DNA from: Cellulophaga sp. HaHa_2_95
Lineage (GTDB): Bacteria; Bacteroidota; Bacteroidia; Flavobacteriales; Flavobacteriaceae
Length of the DNA: 64,000 bases
Direction of reading: 5' to 3'
Assembly (NCBI RefSeq): GCF_019278565.1
Contig: NZ_CP058988.1
Span: forward strand, 2,294,001 to 2,358,000
The notes under the pieces are model-generated. The model was not told the origin of the DNA, did no database searches, and saw only the letters and a program-made list of their open reading frames with translations. A program made the translations under genes and the position numbers. Shown one piece after another: positions 18,305 through 27,457 of the stretch (within the stretch, counting starts at the first letter, position 1; the number at the start of each line of letters is the position of its first letter).

Positions 18305-19246
18305 TTAAAAAGTGATATAGCATAATGAGAATACAGCAATAAAAACCCATAAACAGAAGGCTAGAAGAACGGGTCTATATCCAGTTTCTTTTAAGTCGCT
18401 TACAGAAATACTTGTTCCTACAAGAAAAAGAGTGAGAATCAAAAGTTTCTTAGATAAGGATACTATGGTGTGTGTTGCAACATCCGGTATAAGTTGGTAG
18501 CTGTTGATAATAATGGCAAGGATAAACAAAAGAATGAAATAGGGTATTTTTATACGTTCTCCTTTAGTTCTGAAAATAAACATGGATAAAACAGATAGAG
18601 GAATAATCCATAATGTTCTTGAAAGTTTAACGGTTGTTGCTACGCGTAAAGCTTCGTCTCCATATCCAAGAGCGGCTCCTACAACAGCGCTAGTGTCATG
18701 AATTGCGATAGCGCACCAAAGCCCAAACTGATGTTGATTTAGCTCTAATAAATGTCCTAATTGTGGAAATACAAATAAGGCGATAGCATTTAAAGTGAAA
18801 ACTACTCCCAAAGCGATACTTATTGTCTTTCCATTAGCACGAATTACAGGAGAGATTGCGGCAATAGCACTTCCTCCGCAAATGGAGGTTCCTGAGGTAA
18901 TTAAATGCCCAAGTTTTACATCAATCTTTAGGAATTTAGTCAAAAGAAATCCTAAACTAATTGTTAGCACTATAGAAAAAAAAGTAAGTCCTAAACCTTC
19001 TTTACTTGTTTCTATAGTGTCTTTTAGAAGCATACCAAAGCCAAGGCCAATAATAGCAAGTTTTAATAATAATTGAATGGCTGTTTGATTGTATTTTTTA
19101 AATGGGTTTTCGAAAATTAAAGAGAATAGAAAACCTAAAAATAAAGCAGTTGGACTATTGATAATTCCAAGCAATGCTGTTAAGAGTATGCTTATAAAAA
19201 CTATAGGAGCTAGAATGGATTTCATATCACTAATTTTATGAGACAA
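18305..19246 (-). CDS. YeiH-family putative sulfate/anion exporter
   Basis: The 313-aa polytopic membrane protein has about ten helices. The conserved TSGTSICGGSAIAAISP and AIHDTSAVVGAALGYG segments identify the YeiH (PSE) family. Family members are only putative exporters; in some bacteria they affect handling of oxidised sulfur compounds. A LysR regulator lies 52 nt upstream on the same strand, an arrangement like yeiE-yeiH. An in-frame ATG for MKSILAP lies 7 codons downstream as an alternative start. Confidence 0.85.
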   Translation of the reverse strand: MSHKISDMKSILAPIVFISILLTALLGIINSPTALFLGFLFSLIFENPFKKYNQTAIQLLLKLAIIGLGFGMLLKDTIETSKEGLGLTFFSIVLTISLGFLLTKFLKIDVKLGHLITSGTSICGGSAIAAISPVIRANGKTISIALGVVFTLNAIALFVFPQLGHLLELNQHQFGLWCAIAIHDTSAVVGAALGYGDEALRVATTVKLSRTLWIIPLSVLSMFIFRTKGERIKIPYFILLFILAIIINSYQLIPDVATHTIVSLSKKLLILTLFLVGTSISVSDLKETGYRPVLLAFCLWVFIAVFSLCYITF

Positions 19247-19298
19247 AACTAGTGGTTAATCATAACTATTAAGCAAACTTAATTCCTATGTTAAATAA

Positions 19299-20183
19299 CT
19301 AAAAGTTATAGCTGTTTTTTACAAAACGTTCAAAATAATTCATAAGGCTAGATTTGTAACCTGTTCTAGAGACAAAATAAAACCAACGTTCTATTGTAAA
19401 GCCTTTAATGTCTATTATTTTTAGTTTATTAGTTATGAGATCCTCTCGTATAGCATGTATAGAGAGCAAGGCATAGGAATCTGAATAATAAAGGTAGTTT
19501 TTAATAGCCTCAGTACTATTTAAAGTAACGGCTATTTGTAAAGATTTTATTTGTTGCTGTTGCAAAGCCTCGTAAATTATTTCACGTGTACCAGATCCAG
19601 ATTCGCGTTCAATAATGGGTAGTTCTTGTAGTTTTTTTAGAGAGATAATTCCCTTGGGGAATTGAGAATTCTTCTCATTGGTGACTAGAACAATCTCATC
19701 TTTGATAAATTTTTTAAAATGCAATTTAGGGTTGGTGTTTTTTCCTTCGGTAATACCAAAGTCCAACTGTTGATTTAATATAAGCTCTTCAATGTGGTCA
19801 GAATTGTCGCTCTCTATCTCAAAGCTAGTTTTAGGATATTGGGTTCTAAATTGAGCAATGATTTTTGGGATGATGTAACTGGCAAGAGTAGTGCTGGCAC
19901 CAAATTGAATACGATCAGGGAGCTGATTGTCTTTATGTATAAACTGATTTTCAATTTCCGAATACACCTCTAAGATTCTATTTACATAGATTAAAAAAGA
20001 TTTTCCATCTTGAGTAAGTTCAATAGAGTTACGCTTTCTAATGAAAAAGGAGGTGTTGTATTCATCCTCTAAATTTCTAATAGCTTTAGAAATCGCGGGT
20101 TGAGAAATAAATAGTTGTTCCGCAGCTTTTGTAAAACTAGAATGGTGTGCAACAGATTTAAATATCTTAAGTTTATGATCCAT
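19299..20183 (-). CDS. LysR-family transcriptional regulator
   Basis: The 294-aa protein has a winged helix-turn-helix (~1-60; FTKAAEQLFISQPAISKAIRNLE) and a periplasmic-binding-like effector domain (~90-290; SGSGTREIIYEAL). It resembles the CysB/YeiE group. It probably controls the YeiH-type exporter encoded just downstream on the same strand. Confidence 0.88.
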   Translation of the reverse strand: MDHKLKIFKSVAHHSSFTKAAEQLFISQPAISKAIRNLEDEYNTSFFIRKRNSIELTQDGKSFLIYVNRILEVYSEIENQFIHKDNQLPDRIQFGASTTLASYIIPKIIAQFRTQYPKTSFEIESDNSDHIEELILNQQLDFGITEGKNTNPKLHFKKFIKDEIVLVTNEKNSQFPKGIISLKKLQELPIIERESGSGTREIIYEALQQQQIKSLQIAVTLNSTEAIKNYLYYSDSYALLSIHAIREDLITNKLKIIDIKGFTIERWFYFVSRTGYKSSLMNYFERFVKNSYNF

Positions 20184-20257
20184 AACATTTGAAAATAGCT
20201 TTTCAAAGATACTTTAAACTTTACAGATAGCAGATAGAGAAAGCTATCGTTACTATC

Positions 20258-20638
20258 TTAGTTTTCGGCTATTACCATTGCTTTAAGGTCTAATTCTGTG
20301 ATTAATTCTTGTGTATTGGCATGAACCCTTTTGCTGTAAAACCTACCGCGATCCCAGTCTGGAGCATCAACAGCATGTTCCAAGTCACTGATGGTGTGTT
20401 CAATTTTTAATTTCAATTCATCATCATTACTGGTCTCTAAATGCTCAGAGATATCTAGATATGCTTCTAATGCCTTTTCAGAGTAATACCGTTGATGGTC
20501 AAAATTATTAGAGCCTAGCGCTTTCTTTGTATGATTTAAAGCATAACTAGCTTTCGTATAGATAAGGTCCCATTCTGTGTCATTTGACGTAGCTAAGAAA
20601 GAATAGAAGATACTGAAGATGATGAATAATTTGGTCAT
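20258..20638 (-). CDS. Small secreted helical protein of unknown function
   Basis: The 126-aa product has a short N-terminal hydrophobic signal (~3-16) and then is mainly charged and helical. Two related units can be seen. One is around residues 36-59 (ALGSNNFDHQRYYSEKALEA). The other is around 87-107 (AVDAPDWDRGRFYSKRVHA). They share the pattern A-x-(3-5)-D-x-x-R-(Y/F)-Y-S-(E/K)-K/R. I do not recognise the family. Confidence 0.6.
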   Translation of the reverse strand: MTKLFIIFSIFYSFLATSNDTEWDLIYTKASYALNHTKKALGSNNFDHQRYYSEKALEAYLDISEHLETSNDDELKLKIEHTISDLEHAVDAPDWDRGRFYSKRVHANTQELITELDLKAMVIAEN

Positions 20639-20696
20639 AGGTTAAGTATTTGTAGGAAATTATTTACAAATAACGTTTATTTTTTTCAAATAGTAC

Positions 20697-21500
20697 CTAC
20701 CACCATACAATAAATATTTTCTGAATCGTATTATTGGAATCTTTCATCCATAGCATTGGAGCTTGTTTTTGGTTATGTTTTTCTTGAATGTCGATTAAAA
20801 TTCGCTGTTGAGTTTTCCAAACAACAGCTTCATTAGGGGTAACTATCCATTCTTGTTTAGTTAATAGATAGTAGCTATTTTTTTCAAAATTAGATTTCAG
20901 AAAATCATGAAGGTGCAACCAGAAGCCAACAATACAGTTTTCATTCAACATTTTAAATGCTGTTTTTTTAAGATAGGGGTGAAACAGTTGCGCTTTGAAG
21001 CAGGCTTTTGATACCATATTAGTTGATTTTAAGCCTTTTGATTCAAAAAATGTCTGGGCTTCTCTGGTTTGTAAAAGCTTAAATTGCTTATCTCTAATCT
21101 TTTGTATTTTTTCAAAGAAAGCATCCTTTCGGTTAGGACCAATTAATTGGTGAATTTCTTCCGGTATTGTAGGGTCAATGATGTAAAATTTATAGGTGAG
21201 TTCTACATGTGTTAAAGCTTTGTTTTCAGTGTTTTGTATGATAAAGTCTAATTCTCCTAGCGTTCTATTTTCATTGCGTATTGGCTGATTAGAGACTAGT
21301 GCTTTGTAGCGGGAAGAATGATGAATTAATTGTTCAAAAATATATTCTATTTGATGTCCTAATCGTATGTTTTCAGGAATTGGTTTCAATGAAAAACCTT
21401 CTAAGTTAATAGCAGGAAACTTAAATTGCGGGATATCGTTGAAACTCGCATCCCATAATTCTTCAGTAGCTAAGAAACCTTTTATTTGTGATAAATTCAT
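20697..21500 (-). CDS. DUF1853-family protein (possible PD-(D/E)XK nuclease fold)
   Basis: The 267-aa cytoplasmic protein has the DUF1853 pattern LGELDFII, then THVELTYKFY, then GPNRKD. ELDF followed by ExxYK is compatible with a restriction-endonuclease-like active site (D, E-x-K), but activity is inference. It is transcribed away from the VWA/MoxR pair at 21578. No partner that would explain its substrate is visible. Confidence 0.7.
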   Translation of the reverse strand: MNLSQIKGFLATEELWDASFNDIPQFKFPAINLEGFSLKPIPENIRLGHQIEYIFEQLIHHSSRYKALVSNQPIRNENRTLGELDFIIQNTENKALTHVELTYKFYIIDPTIPEEIHQLIGPNRKDAFFEKIQKIRDKQFKLLQTREAQTFFESKGLKSTNMVSKACFKAQLFHPYLKKTAFKMLNENCIVGFWLHLHDFLKSNFEKNSYYLLTKQEWIVTPNEAVVWKTQQRILIDIQEKHNQKQAPMLWMKDSNNTIQKIFIVWW

Positions 21501-21577
21501 GAAAGCTAAAGTTACAACAAAGCGTTAAGATTTCTTAAATGGTAGCTTCCTTTTGTTAAAAGTGTTATTTTTATAGT

Positions 21578-22729
21578 ATGGCTATGAATATAAGAAAAGG
21601 GTTTCGGTTTGCTACTTATGAAGCGCCGGAACAAACTCCTTTTGAAAAACTTTTTGATATTTTTCAAGAACTAATCACGCATACTTCTGGCGATGTCGAT
21701 GAAGCCCTAGATTGGTTGCGGGAATTAGATAAGGAGTACGAACTAACCGATGAGAATTATACAATTGATGATTTCATTGAAGACCTGAAATCAAAAGGGT
21801 ATTTACAAGAAGAGTTTAAAGACGGTGATGGTGATGGTACCGAGGGGGACGAAACCAATAAAGGAGGTGATTTGTCTATTACCGCAAAAATGGAACGCAT
21901 TATTAGACAACGCGCACTAGACCAAATTTTCGGGAAACTTAAAAGAAATGGCGCAGGTAACCATAAAACTGGAAAATCTGGTCAAGGAGATGAGCATACG
22001 GGAGAGCTTAGAGAATATAGGTATGGCGATGGATTAGACCGTATTTCTATGACAGAGAGTATTAAAAATGCACAAATAAGTAGTGGTATTGGAGAGTTTT
22101 CTTTGAATGAAGATGATCTCGTAGTAGAAGATACACACTATAAAGCTCAAATGAGTACAGTGTTAATGATAGATATAAGCCATAGTATGATTTTGTATGG
22201 TGAAGATCGGATTACTCCTGCGAAAAAAGTGGCTATGGCATTGGCAGAGCTAATTACAACGCGCTATCCTAAAGATACTTTAGATATTTTAGTTTTTGGA
22301 AATGATGCTTGGCCTATTCCTATTAAAGATTTGCCCTATCTAAAAGTGGGCCCTTATCATACCAATACGGTGGCAGGATTGCAATTGGCAATGGATATGC
22401 TCAGGCGAAAACGAAATACAAATAAGCAAATTTTTATGATCACAGATGGTAAGCCTAGTTGTTTGCGTATGCCAGATGGTAGTTATTATAAGAACAGTGT
22501 AGGTTTAGATGATTTTATTGTAGAAAAATGCTATAATATGGCACGCCAAGCAAGAAAGCATCATATTCCCATTACCACTTTTATGATTGCTCAGGACCCT
22601 TATTTAATGCAATTTATAAGGCATTTTACGGAAGCAAATAAAGGGAAGGCCTTTTTTACGGGATTAAAGGGCTTAGGTGAAATGATTTTTGAAGATTACG
22701 AAGCAAATAGAAAAAAGCGTTTAAAATAA
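21578..22729 (+). CDS. VWA/CoxE-like domain protein
   Basis: The 383-aa protein has an acidic N-terminal half (a run of GDGDGTEGDE near 85-95) and a C-terminal VWA domain with the MIDAS motif MIDISHSM followed by ITDGKPS. It is a soluble partner of the AAA+ ATPase encoded immediately downstream. MoxR-type ATPases with VWA partners act as chaperones that insert metals or remodel protein complexes. The client here is unknown. Confidence 0.8.
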   Translation: MAMNIRKGFRFATYEAPEQTPFEKLFDIFQELITHTSGDVDEALDWLRELDKEYELTDENYTIDDFIEDLKSKGYLQEEFKDGDGDGTEGDETNKGGDLSITAKMERIIRQRALDQIFGKLKRNGAGNHKTGKSGQGDEHTGELREYRYGDGLDRISMTESIKNAQISSGIGEFSLNEDDLVVEDTHYKAQMSTVLMIDISHSMILYGEDRITPAKKVAMALAELITTRYPKDTLDILVFGNDAWPIPIKDLPYLKVGPYHTNTVAGLQLAMDMLRRKRNTNKQIFMITDGKPSCLRMPDGSYYKNSVGLDDFIVEKCYNMARQARKHHIPITTFMIAQDPYLMQFIRHFTEANKGKAFFTGLKGLGEMIFEDYEANRKKRLK

Positions 22730-22779
22730 TTTAACAATCAATTTTAAACATAAAGATTAAAGAAAAATTGAATTTACAT

Positions 22780-24249
22780 ATGAAACTGAATCATAACGAA
22801 ATAAGTACTTTGGGAGCGCTTAAAGAAGCGGGCTACCAAAGCAAGAGTATAAAAGATGAACTTAGAGATAATTTAAGAATTAAAATTAAAAATGGAGAAG
22901 AAACTTTCACAGGAGTTTGGGGATATGAGAATTCTGTAATTCCTGAATTAGAACGTGCAATTTTATCTAGACATAATATTAACTTATTAGGATTAAGAGG
23001 GCAGGCAAAAACGAGATTAGCGCGTTTAATGGTGAACCTTTTAGATGAAAATATTCCTGTAGTTGATGGTTCAGAAATCAATGATGACCCCATGCAACCA
23101 ATGTCTCGGTATGCTATTGAATTGATCAAAGAAAAAGGCGATGCTACACCGATTACTTGGTTACACCGCAGTGAGCGTTTCTCTGAAAAACTAGCAACAC
23201 CAGATGTTACTGTGGCAGATTTAATCGGTGATGTTGACCCTATTAAAGCAGCAAATTTGAAATTGTCTTATGCAGATGATCGTGTAATTCACTTTGGGAT
23301 GATACCACGTGCGAATAGGTGTATTTTTGTAATTAATGAATTGCCAGATTTACAAGCTAGGATTCAAGTATCCTTATTTAATATTCTTCAAGAAGGAGAT
23401 ATACAAATTCGTGGTTTTAAATTGCGTTTGCCTCTAGACATTCAGTTTGTATTCACAGCAAACCCAGAAGACTATACCAATAGGGGTAGTATCGTTACGC
23501 CTTTAAAAGATAGAATAGGGTCTCAGATTTTAACACATTATCCAGACGATATTGAAACAGCACGTAAAATTACGGAGCAAGAATCCAAATTAGATGCTAG
23601 GCAAACAGATGCTGTTTATGTTCCAGATGTAGCAAAAGATTTGCTAGAGCAAATTAGTTTTGAAGCGCGTGAAAGCGAGTATGTAGACGCTAAAAGTGGT
23701 GTAAGTGCGCGTACGAGTATCACGGCATTTGAGAATTTGTTAAGTACTGCAGAGCGCAGAGCATTGCTAACGGGTGCAGATCGTACTATGGTGCGTTTAA
23801 GTGATTTTCTAGGTATTATCCCTTCAATAACAGGTAAAATAGAATTGGTATATGAAGGAGAGCAGGAGGGTGCAGATGGTGTTGCGGCTATTTTGATTGA
23901 TGATGCTGTTAAAACGTTATTCCCGAAGTTTTTCCCTGAAATAAATAAATTAGAGAAAAAGGGAGAGGAAACTCCTTATGATGAATTATTGCATTGGTTT
24001 TTTCAAGGTGATGGTTTTGAACTTTTAGATGAGTATACAGATGAAGAATATAAAAGAGCTTTAGATGATATTCCCGCATTAAATCAATTGATAAAAGAAT
24101 ATCAACCAGAATATGACAAGAAAGATATATACTTCTTAAAAGAGCTGTTGCTTTGGGGTTTAGTTGCTTATAAAAAGTTGAATAAAAACCGTTTTGAAGA
24201 AGGCTATCAATTTAAAGACATGTACAGTAGTTTTTTTAACGATCTGTAA
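22780..24249 (+). CDS. MoxR / magnesium-chelatase-like AAA+ ATPase
   Basis: The 489-aa protein has Walker A GLRGQAKTRLA near 70, Walker B CIFVINELPDL, and VFTANPEDYTNRG (sensor region), as in ChlI/BchI and MoxR ATPases. It is paired with the VWA protein upstream. The ATG at 22780 (MKLNHNEI) is preferred; a TTG at 22768 would add four residues. A strong terminator follows at 24279-24306. Confidence 0.85.
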   Translation: MKLNHNEISTLGALKEAGYQSKSIKDELRDNLRIKIKNGEETFTGVWGYENSVIPELERAILSRHNINLLGLRGQAKTRLARLMVNLLDENIPVVDGSEINDDPMQPMSRYAIELIKEKGDATPITWLHRSERFSEKLATPDVTVADLIGDVDPIKAANLKLSYADDRVIHFGMIPRANRCIFVINELPDLQARIQVSLFNILQEGDIQIRGFKLRLPLDIQFVFTANPEDYTNRGSIVTPLKDRIGSQILTHYPDDIETARKITEQESKLDARQTDAVYVPDVAKDLLEQISFEARESEYVDAKSGVSARTSITAFENLLSTAERRALLTGADRTMVRLSDFLGIIPSITGKIELVYEGEQEGADGVAAILIDDAVKTLFPKFFPEINKLEKKGEETPYDELLHWFFQGDGFELLDEYTDEEYKRALDDIPALNQLIKEYQPEYDKKDIYFLKELLLWGLVAYKKLNKNRFEEGYQFKDMYSSFFNDL

Positions 24250-24278
24250 GAAGGTAGTATAACCATTTTTAAAATGAA

Positions 24279-24306
24279 AAAACCCTTCCCATACAGGAAG
24301 GGTTTT
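24279..24306. terminator. Terminator between the AAA+ ATPase and histidine kinase genes
   Basis: AAAACCCTTCC (24279-24289) and GGAAGGGTTTT (24296-24306) form a perfect 11-bp stem between two convergent genes. Confidence 0.85.
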
Positions 24307-24341
24307 CAACTTTCAAAAAAACATAACAATTTGTCTCCCAT

Positions 24342-25838
24342 TTAGTGTACCTGATAGGCAGGTAGATTAAAAATAAAAGAACTTCCTTCAGTGGGTTTGC
24401 TTAATACTGTAATCGTGGTATCATGTAAATCCATTATTTTCTTCACAATGGCTAAGCCTAAACCATAGCCTTGTTTTTTGGTGCTTTTATCTACTTGTTT
24501 ATAGCGGTCAAAAATATAAGGCAATTCATTTACGGGAATTCCAGTACCTGTATCGCTTATATTAATCTCTATATTCTTACCCTTCTTCAATAAAGACAGT
24601 GTAACCGTGCCATCATCTTCGGTATATTTTAAAGCATTTTCTATTAAATTTTGCAAGGCTCTTTCTACCAAACTTACATCAGCAAAAACCAAACAATTGT
24701 CTTCTGGATTATTCAATTGTAGGCTAATATTTTTCTTATCAGCTAATACCCTAAACTTTGCAATTAAGTCATGAGAAAGTTCGGTTATAGAGAATGGCTC
24801 TTTGATAGGAGTAACTTGTTCTGCTTCTAGTTTTGAGTATTCAAAAAGTTGATTGATGAGCTTGGAGAGCTTGTCTATATTATCATGTGTAATCTGCAGG
24901 TATTCTTTCTTATCTTTTTCCGATAAGGTTTCATTTTTCATTTGTAAAGTTTCCACGTAGCCTTTTAAAATCGCCAAAGGTGTTCTTAGGTCATGAGATA
25001 CGTTTGCAATGAGCTCTCTCCTAAGTAAATCAACAGATTTCATCTTATCCATATTATCTACGATAGTATCTGCCATCTCATTAAAAGAATTTGCGAAAAT
25101 GGCTATATCAGAGTCGTCCGGATTTTCAATACGGGCATCTAAATCTCCTTCTCGGAAACTCCGAACAGTTTTGGTAATGAGTAATAAGTTCTTGGTAAGG
25201 AACCAGATACTTAATAAAGCGATCAATGCGGCAAAAAACATGGTTAATAAGGTGGCGCCAAATCCTAGTTTCATAAAATATTGACCAAACAGATTAGCAC
25301 TTACTGCTTGAAAATCTTTTCCAGCTAATATAATATAGATAAAGCCTTCTCTGCCTTGAATAGTAAAAGGAGCTACGGAAAAAATATTTTGTTCTCCTGT
25401 ATTTCTAGGGTCATCTCCTAAAACGTATTTTTGACCTTTAGTTTTAATGAAGTAATCAATAGGAGCTGTGTCCACAGATTTTGAAGGTGTGTTTTTGCTA
25501 TGGTCAAGAACAACAGAGTATAATATGGTGCCGCTATTGTCTAGCAAATAAACCTCGATACTACGGTTAACAGCCATCATATCATGCATCAGGTCTCCAA
25601 ACAATGCTTTATTGACGCTCCCGTCTTCTAGAAAAGGAGATTCATTTTGAAATTTTTCATTGATTACATGCGTAGCTACATTGGCATTGATGCGTTGTGT
25701 AGTTTCTTCATTGTATTTATTCGCTAGGTATGCGGTAATTACAATATAGGATGCCCCCATTAGTACAATAATCAGCACAAAAGCTAACCACAGCTTTTTT
25801 ATTAGTTTGGGAGTAAGTGTTTTTTCGTTTTTTCTCAT
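24342..25838 (-). CDS. Membrane sensor histidine kinase
   Basis: The 498-aa protein has two membrane helices (~12-35 and ~190-215) enclosing a ~155-residue extracytoplasmic sensor domain. HAMP (~215-270), HisKA (phospho-His in NVSHDLRTPLA) and HATPase (NLIENALKY, DTGTGIP, GYGLGLAIV) domains follow. It overlaps the response regulator stop by 4 nt. The signal is unknown. Confidence 0.92.
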   Translation of the reverse strand: MRKNEKTLTPKLIKKLWLAFVLIIVLMGASYIVITAYLANKYNEETTQRINANVATHVINEKFQNESPFLEDGSVNKALFGDLMHDMMAVNRSIEVYLLDNSGTILYSVVLDHSKNTPSKSVDTAPIDYFIKTKGQKYVLGDDPRNTGEQNIFSVAPFTIQGREGFIYIILAGKDFQAVSANLFGQYFMKLGFGATLLTMFFAALIALLSIWFLTKNLLLITKTVRSFREGDLDARIENPDDSDIAIFANSFNEMADTIVDNMDKMKSVDLLRRELIANVSHDLRTPLAILKGYVETLQMKNETLSEKDKKEYLQITHDNIDKLSKLINQLFEYSKLEAEQVTPIKEPFSITELSHDLIAKFRVLADKKNISLQLNNPEDNCLVFADVSLVERALQNLIENALKYTEDDGTVTLSLLKKGKNIEINISDTGTGIPVNELPYIFDRYKQVDKSTKKQGYGLGLAIVKKIMDLHDTTITVLSKPTEGSSFIFNLPAYQVH

Positions 25839-26533
25839 GCAAGTATATCTTCATTGAATTTGTAGCCAACACCCCAAGTGGTTAAAATAAAGGTAGGGTT
25901 TGCCATATCCCATTCTATTTTAGCTCTTAATCTATTTATATGTGAATTTACAGTATGTTCATATCCTTCAAAATTGTATCCCCAAATCATATTTAATAAA
26001 TCTGTGCGGGTATAGTTTCTGCCAGGGTTAGAAGCCATCAGTACCAGAAGTTCAAACTCTTTTGGAGACAGCTCAATTTTTTTATCGTTCAGAATAACTT
26101 TTCGCTTATCAATATCAATACTCAAGCCTTCTGCTTTAATTGTTGATGTGTCTTTTTTAGGAATTGCACTGGTATCAGCACGGCGTAAGACCGCTTTAAC
26201 TCGAGCTAAAAGTTCTCGTATGCTAAAAGGCTTTGTGATATAATCGTCTGCTCCAATCTCTAATCCTAGAACGCGATCTATCTCTTCAGATTTAGCGGTT
26301 AACATGATGATTGGAGTGTTCTTTTGGCTTCTGATTTTTTTGCAAATCTCTACGCCATCCATTGTAGGGAGCGTTAAATCTAACAATATTAAATCATAAG
26401 AATTTTCTAAAGCCATTTCTAGGCCAAGCTTCCCGTCCATAGCTTTTGCTGTGGTATAAATCAAATCTGTTAGATGTATTTCTAACAATTTAATTATTTC
26501 AGGATCGTCTTCTATGATTAATATCTGCTTCAT
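25835..26533 (-). CDS. OmpR-family response regulator
   Basis: The 232-aa protein has a receiver domain (~1-115; IIEDDPE, phospho-Asp in LILLDLTLP, Lys in YITKPFS) and a winged-helix DNA-binding domain (~130-230; SPKEFELLVLMASNPG). It is the cognate regulator of the kinase, whose start overlaps its stop by 4 nt. Confidence 0.94.
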   Translation of the reverse strand: MKQILIIEDDPEIIKLLEIHLTDLIYTTAKAMDGKLGLEMALENSYDLILLDLTLPTMDGVEICKKIRSQKNTPIIMLTAKSEEIDRVLGLEIGADDYITKPFSIRELLARVKAVLRRADTSAIPKKDTSTIKAEGLSIDIDKRKVILNDKKIELSPKEFELLVLMASNPGRNYTRTDLLNMIWGYNFEGYEHTVNSHINRLRAKIEWDMANPTFILTTWGVGYKFNEDILA

Positions 26534-26751
26534 AATTATTTCTGTTGCTAAACAAGTTAAAATGTATCACACAAATATCACAATGGTAGAAAACTTCATA
26601 AAAAGTCGTTTTAATTACAATTTGCTACAGGGTTTAAAGCTATATTTTGGTGATTATTTACAGAATAGCCGATTTTTTTTAAAAATCCTTACAAAAAATA
26701 ATAGATGGCTGTCAATTATATAGTTAAGAGGAGAAGAGTACGAACTAAATA

Positions 26752-27225
26752 TTAATGTTTATTCGTATCTAGTTCTTCAAATTTAAAGGATCCAATAATG
26801 ATTTTTCGGTATTGAAATGCTAACAACGTAAGTGTTAGCAAGGAGAAATTTAAGGCCATAATTAAAAGTCCCATAGGTAAGAAATTCTCGTGTAATTCTA
26901 TTTCCTCAAAATTATTAATAGTACTTAGGCGGTAGATAGATTCAAAGAATTTGAATACATATATAGAAAAGATAAAGTATAATACATATTCTACATTACG
27001 TAACTGGGGATCAGCAGCTTTTTTAGTAATCAGCTTAACTAAGATGAAATAGAGGTACGTAAAATGTACTATAGAAAGTATCGGAAAGATATAATTATCA
27101 AATTTTAGAAAATAGAACTTGTTGGTATAAATTCCGTAAAAGCTAAATACATCAAGTATTAAAAGCAATAGTGTAGACAATAACACAAGTACCCTTGGGG
27201 GAAAAAGGCGTATTAAAAAATGCAT
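26752..27225 (-). CDS. Small four-helix membrane protein of unknown function
   Basis: The 157-aa protein shows four hydrophobic segments (~10-32, ~45-66, ~80-100, ~115-138) and a charged C-terminal tail. No catalytic or family motif is recognised. It stands alone, upstream of and divergent from the M16 peptidase operon. Its 3' end faces the region upstream of the response regulator gene. Confidence 0.6.
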   Translation of the reverse strand: MHFLIRLFPPRVLVLLSTLLLLILDVFSFYGIYTNKFYFLKFDNYIFPILSIVHFTYLYFILVKLITKKAADPQLRNVEYVLYFIFSIYVFKFFESIYRLSTINNFEEIELHENFLPMGLLIMALNFSLLTLTLLAFQYRKIIIGSFKFEELDTNKH

Positions 27226-27429
27226 AAGTAGGTTTATTTGGCCTTTGGGAGACCATTTAAATTAAAACGACTCGTGATTTTATTTATTTGAAATTATTCG
27301 TTGAACGACAGTGAATGTTGAGAACTCCTAAATAGTTGTTGTAGGAATATCCATGAAATACCAATATTCTCGTTTTACTTAATTGGAGGAGGATTAATTA
27401 TTTTTTTAGAGAATCCGTCTTCCTATTAT

Positions 27430-27437
27430 TATATTTG
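27430..27437 (+). promoter_or_regulatory. Candidate -7 element for the M16 peptidase operon
   Basis: TATATTTG matches TAnnTTTG exactly and lies 20 nt upstream of the ATG at 27458. No good -33 TTG was found at the right spacing. Confidence 0.45.
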
Positions 27438-27457
27438 AAAAACTAATAACGCTAACA

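Noticed and set aside
26514..26723. 69-aa plus-strand ORF upstream of the response regulator
   Set aside because: It overlaps the start and probable promoter region of the response regulator gene; no domain or signal pattern.
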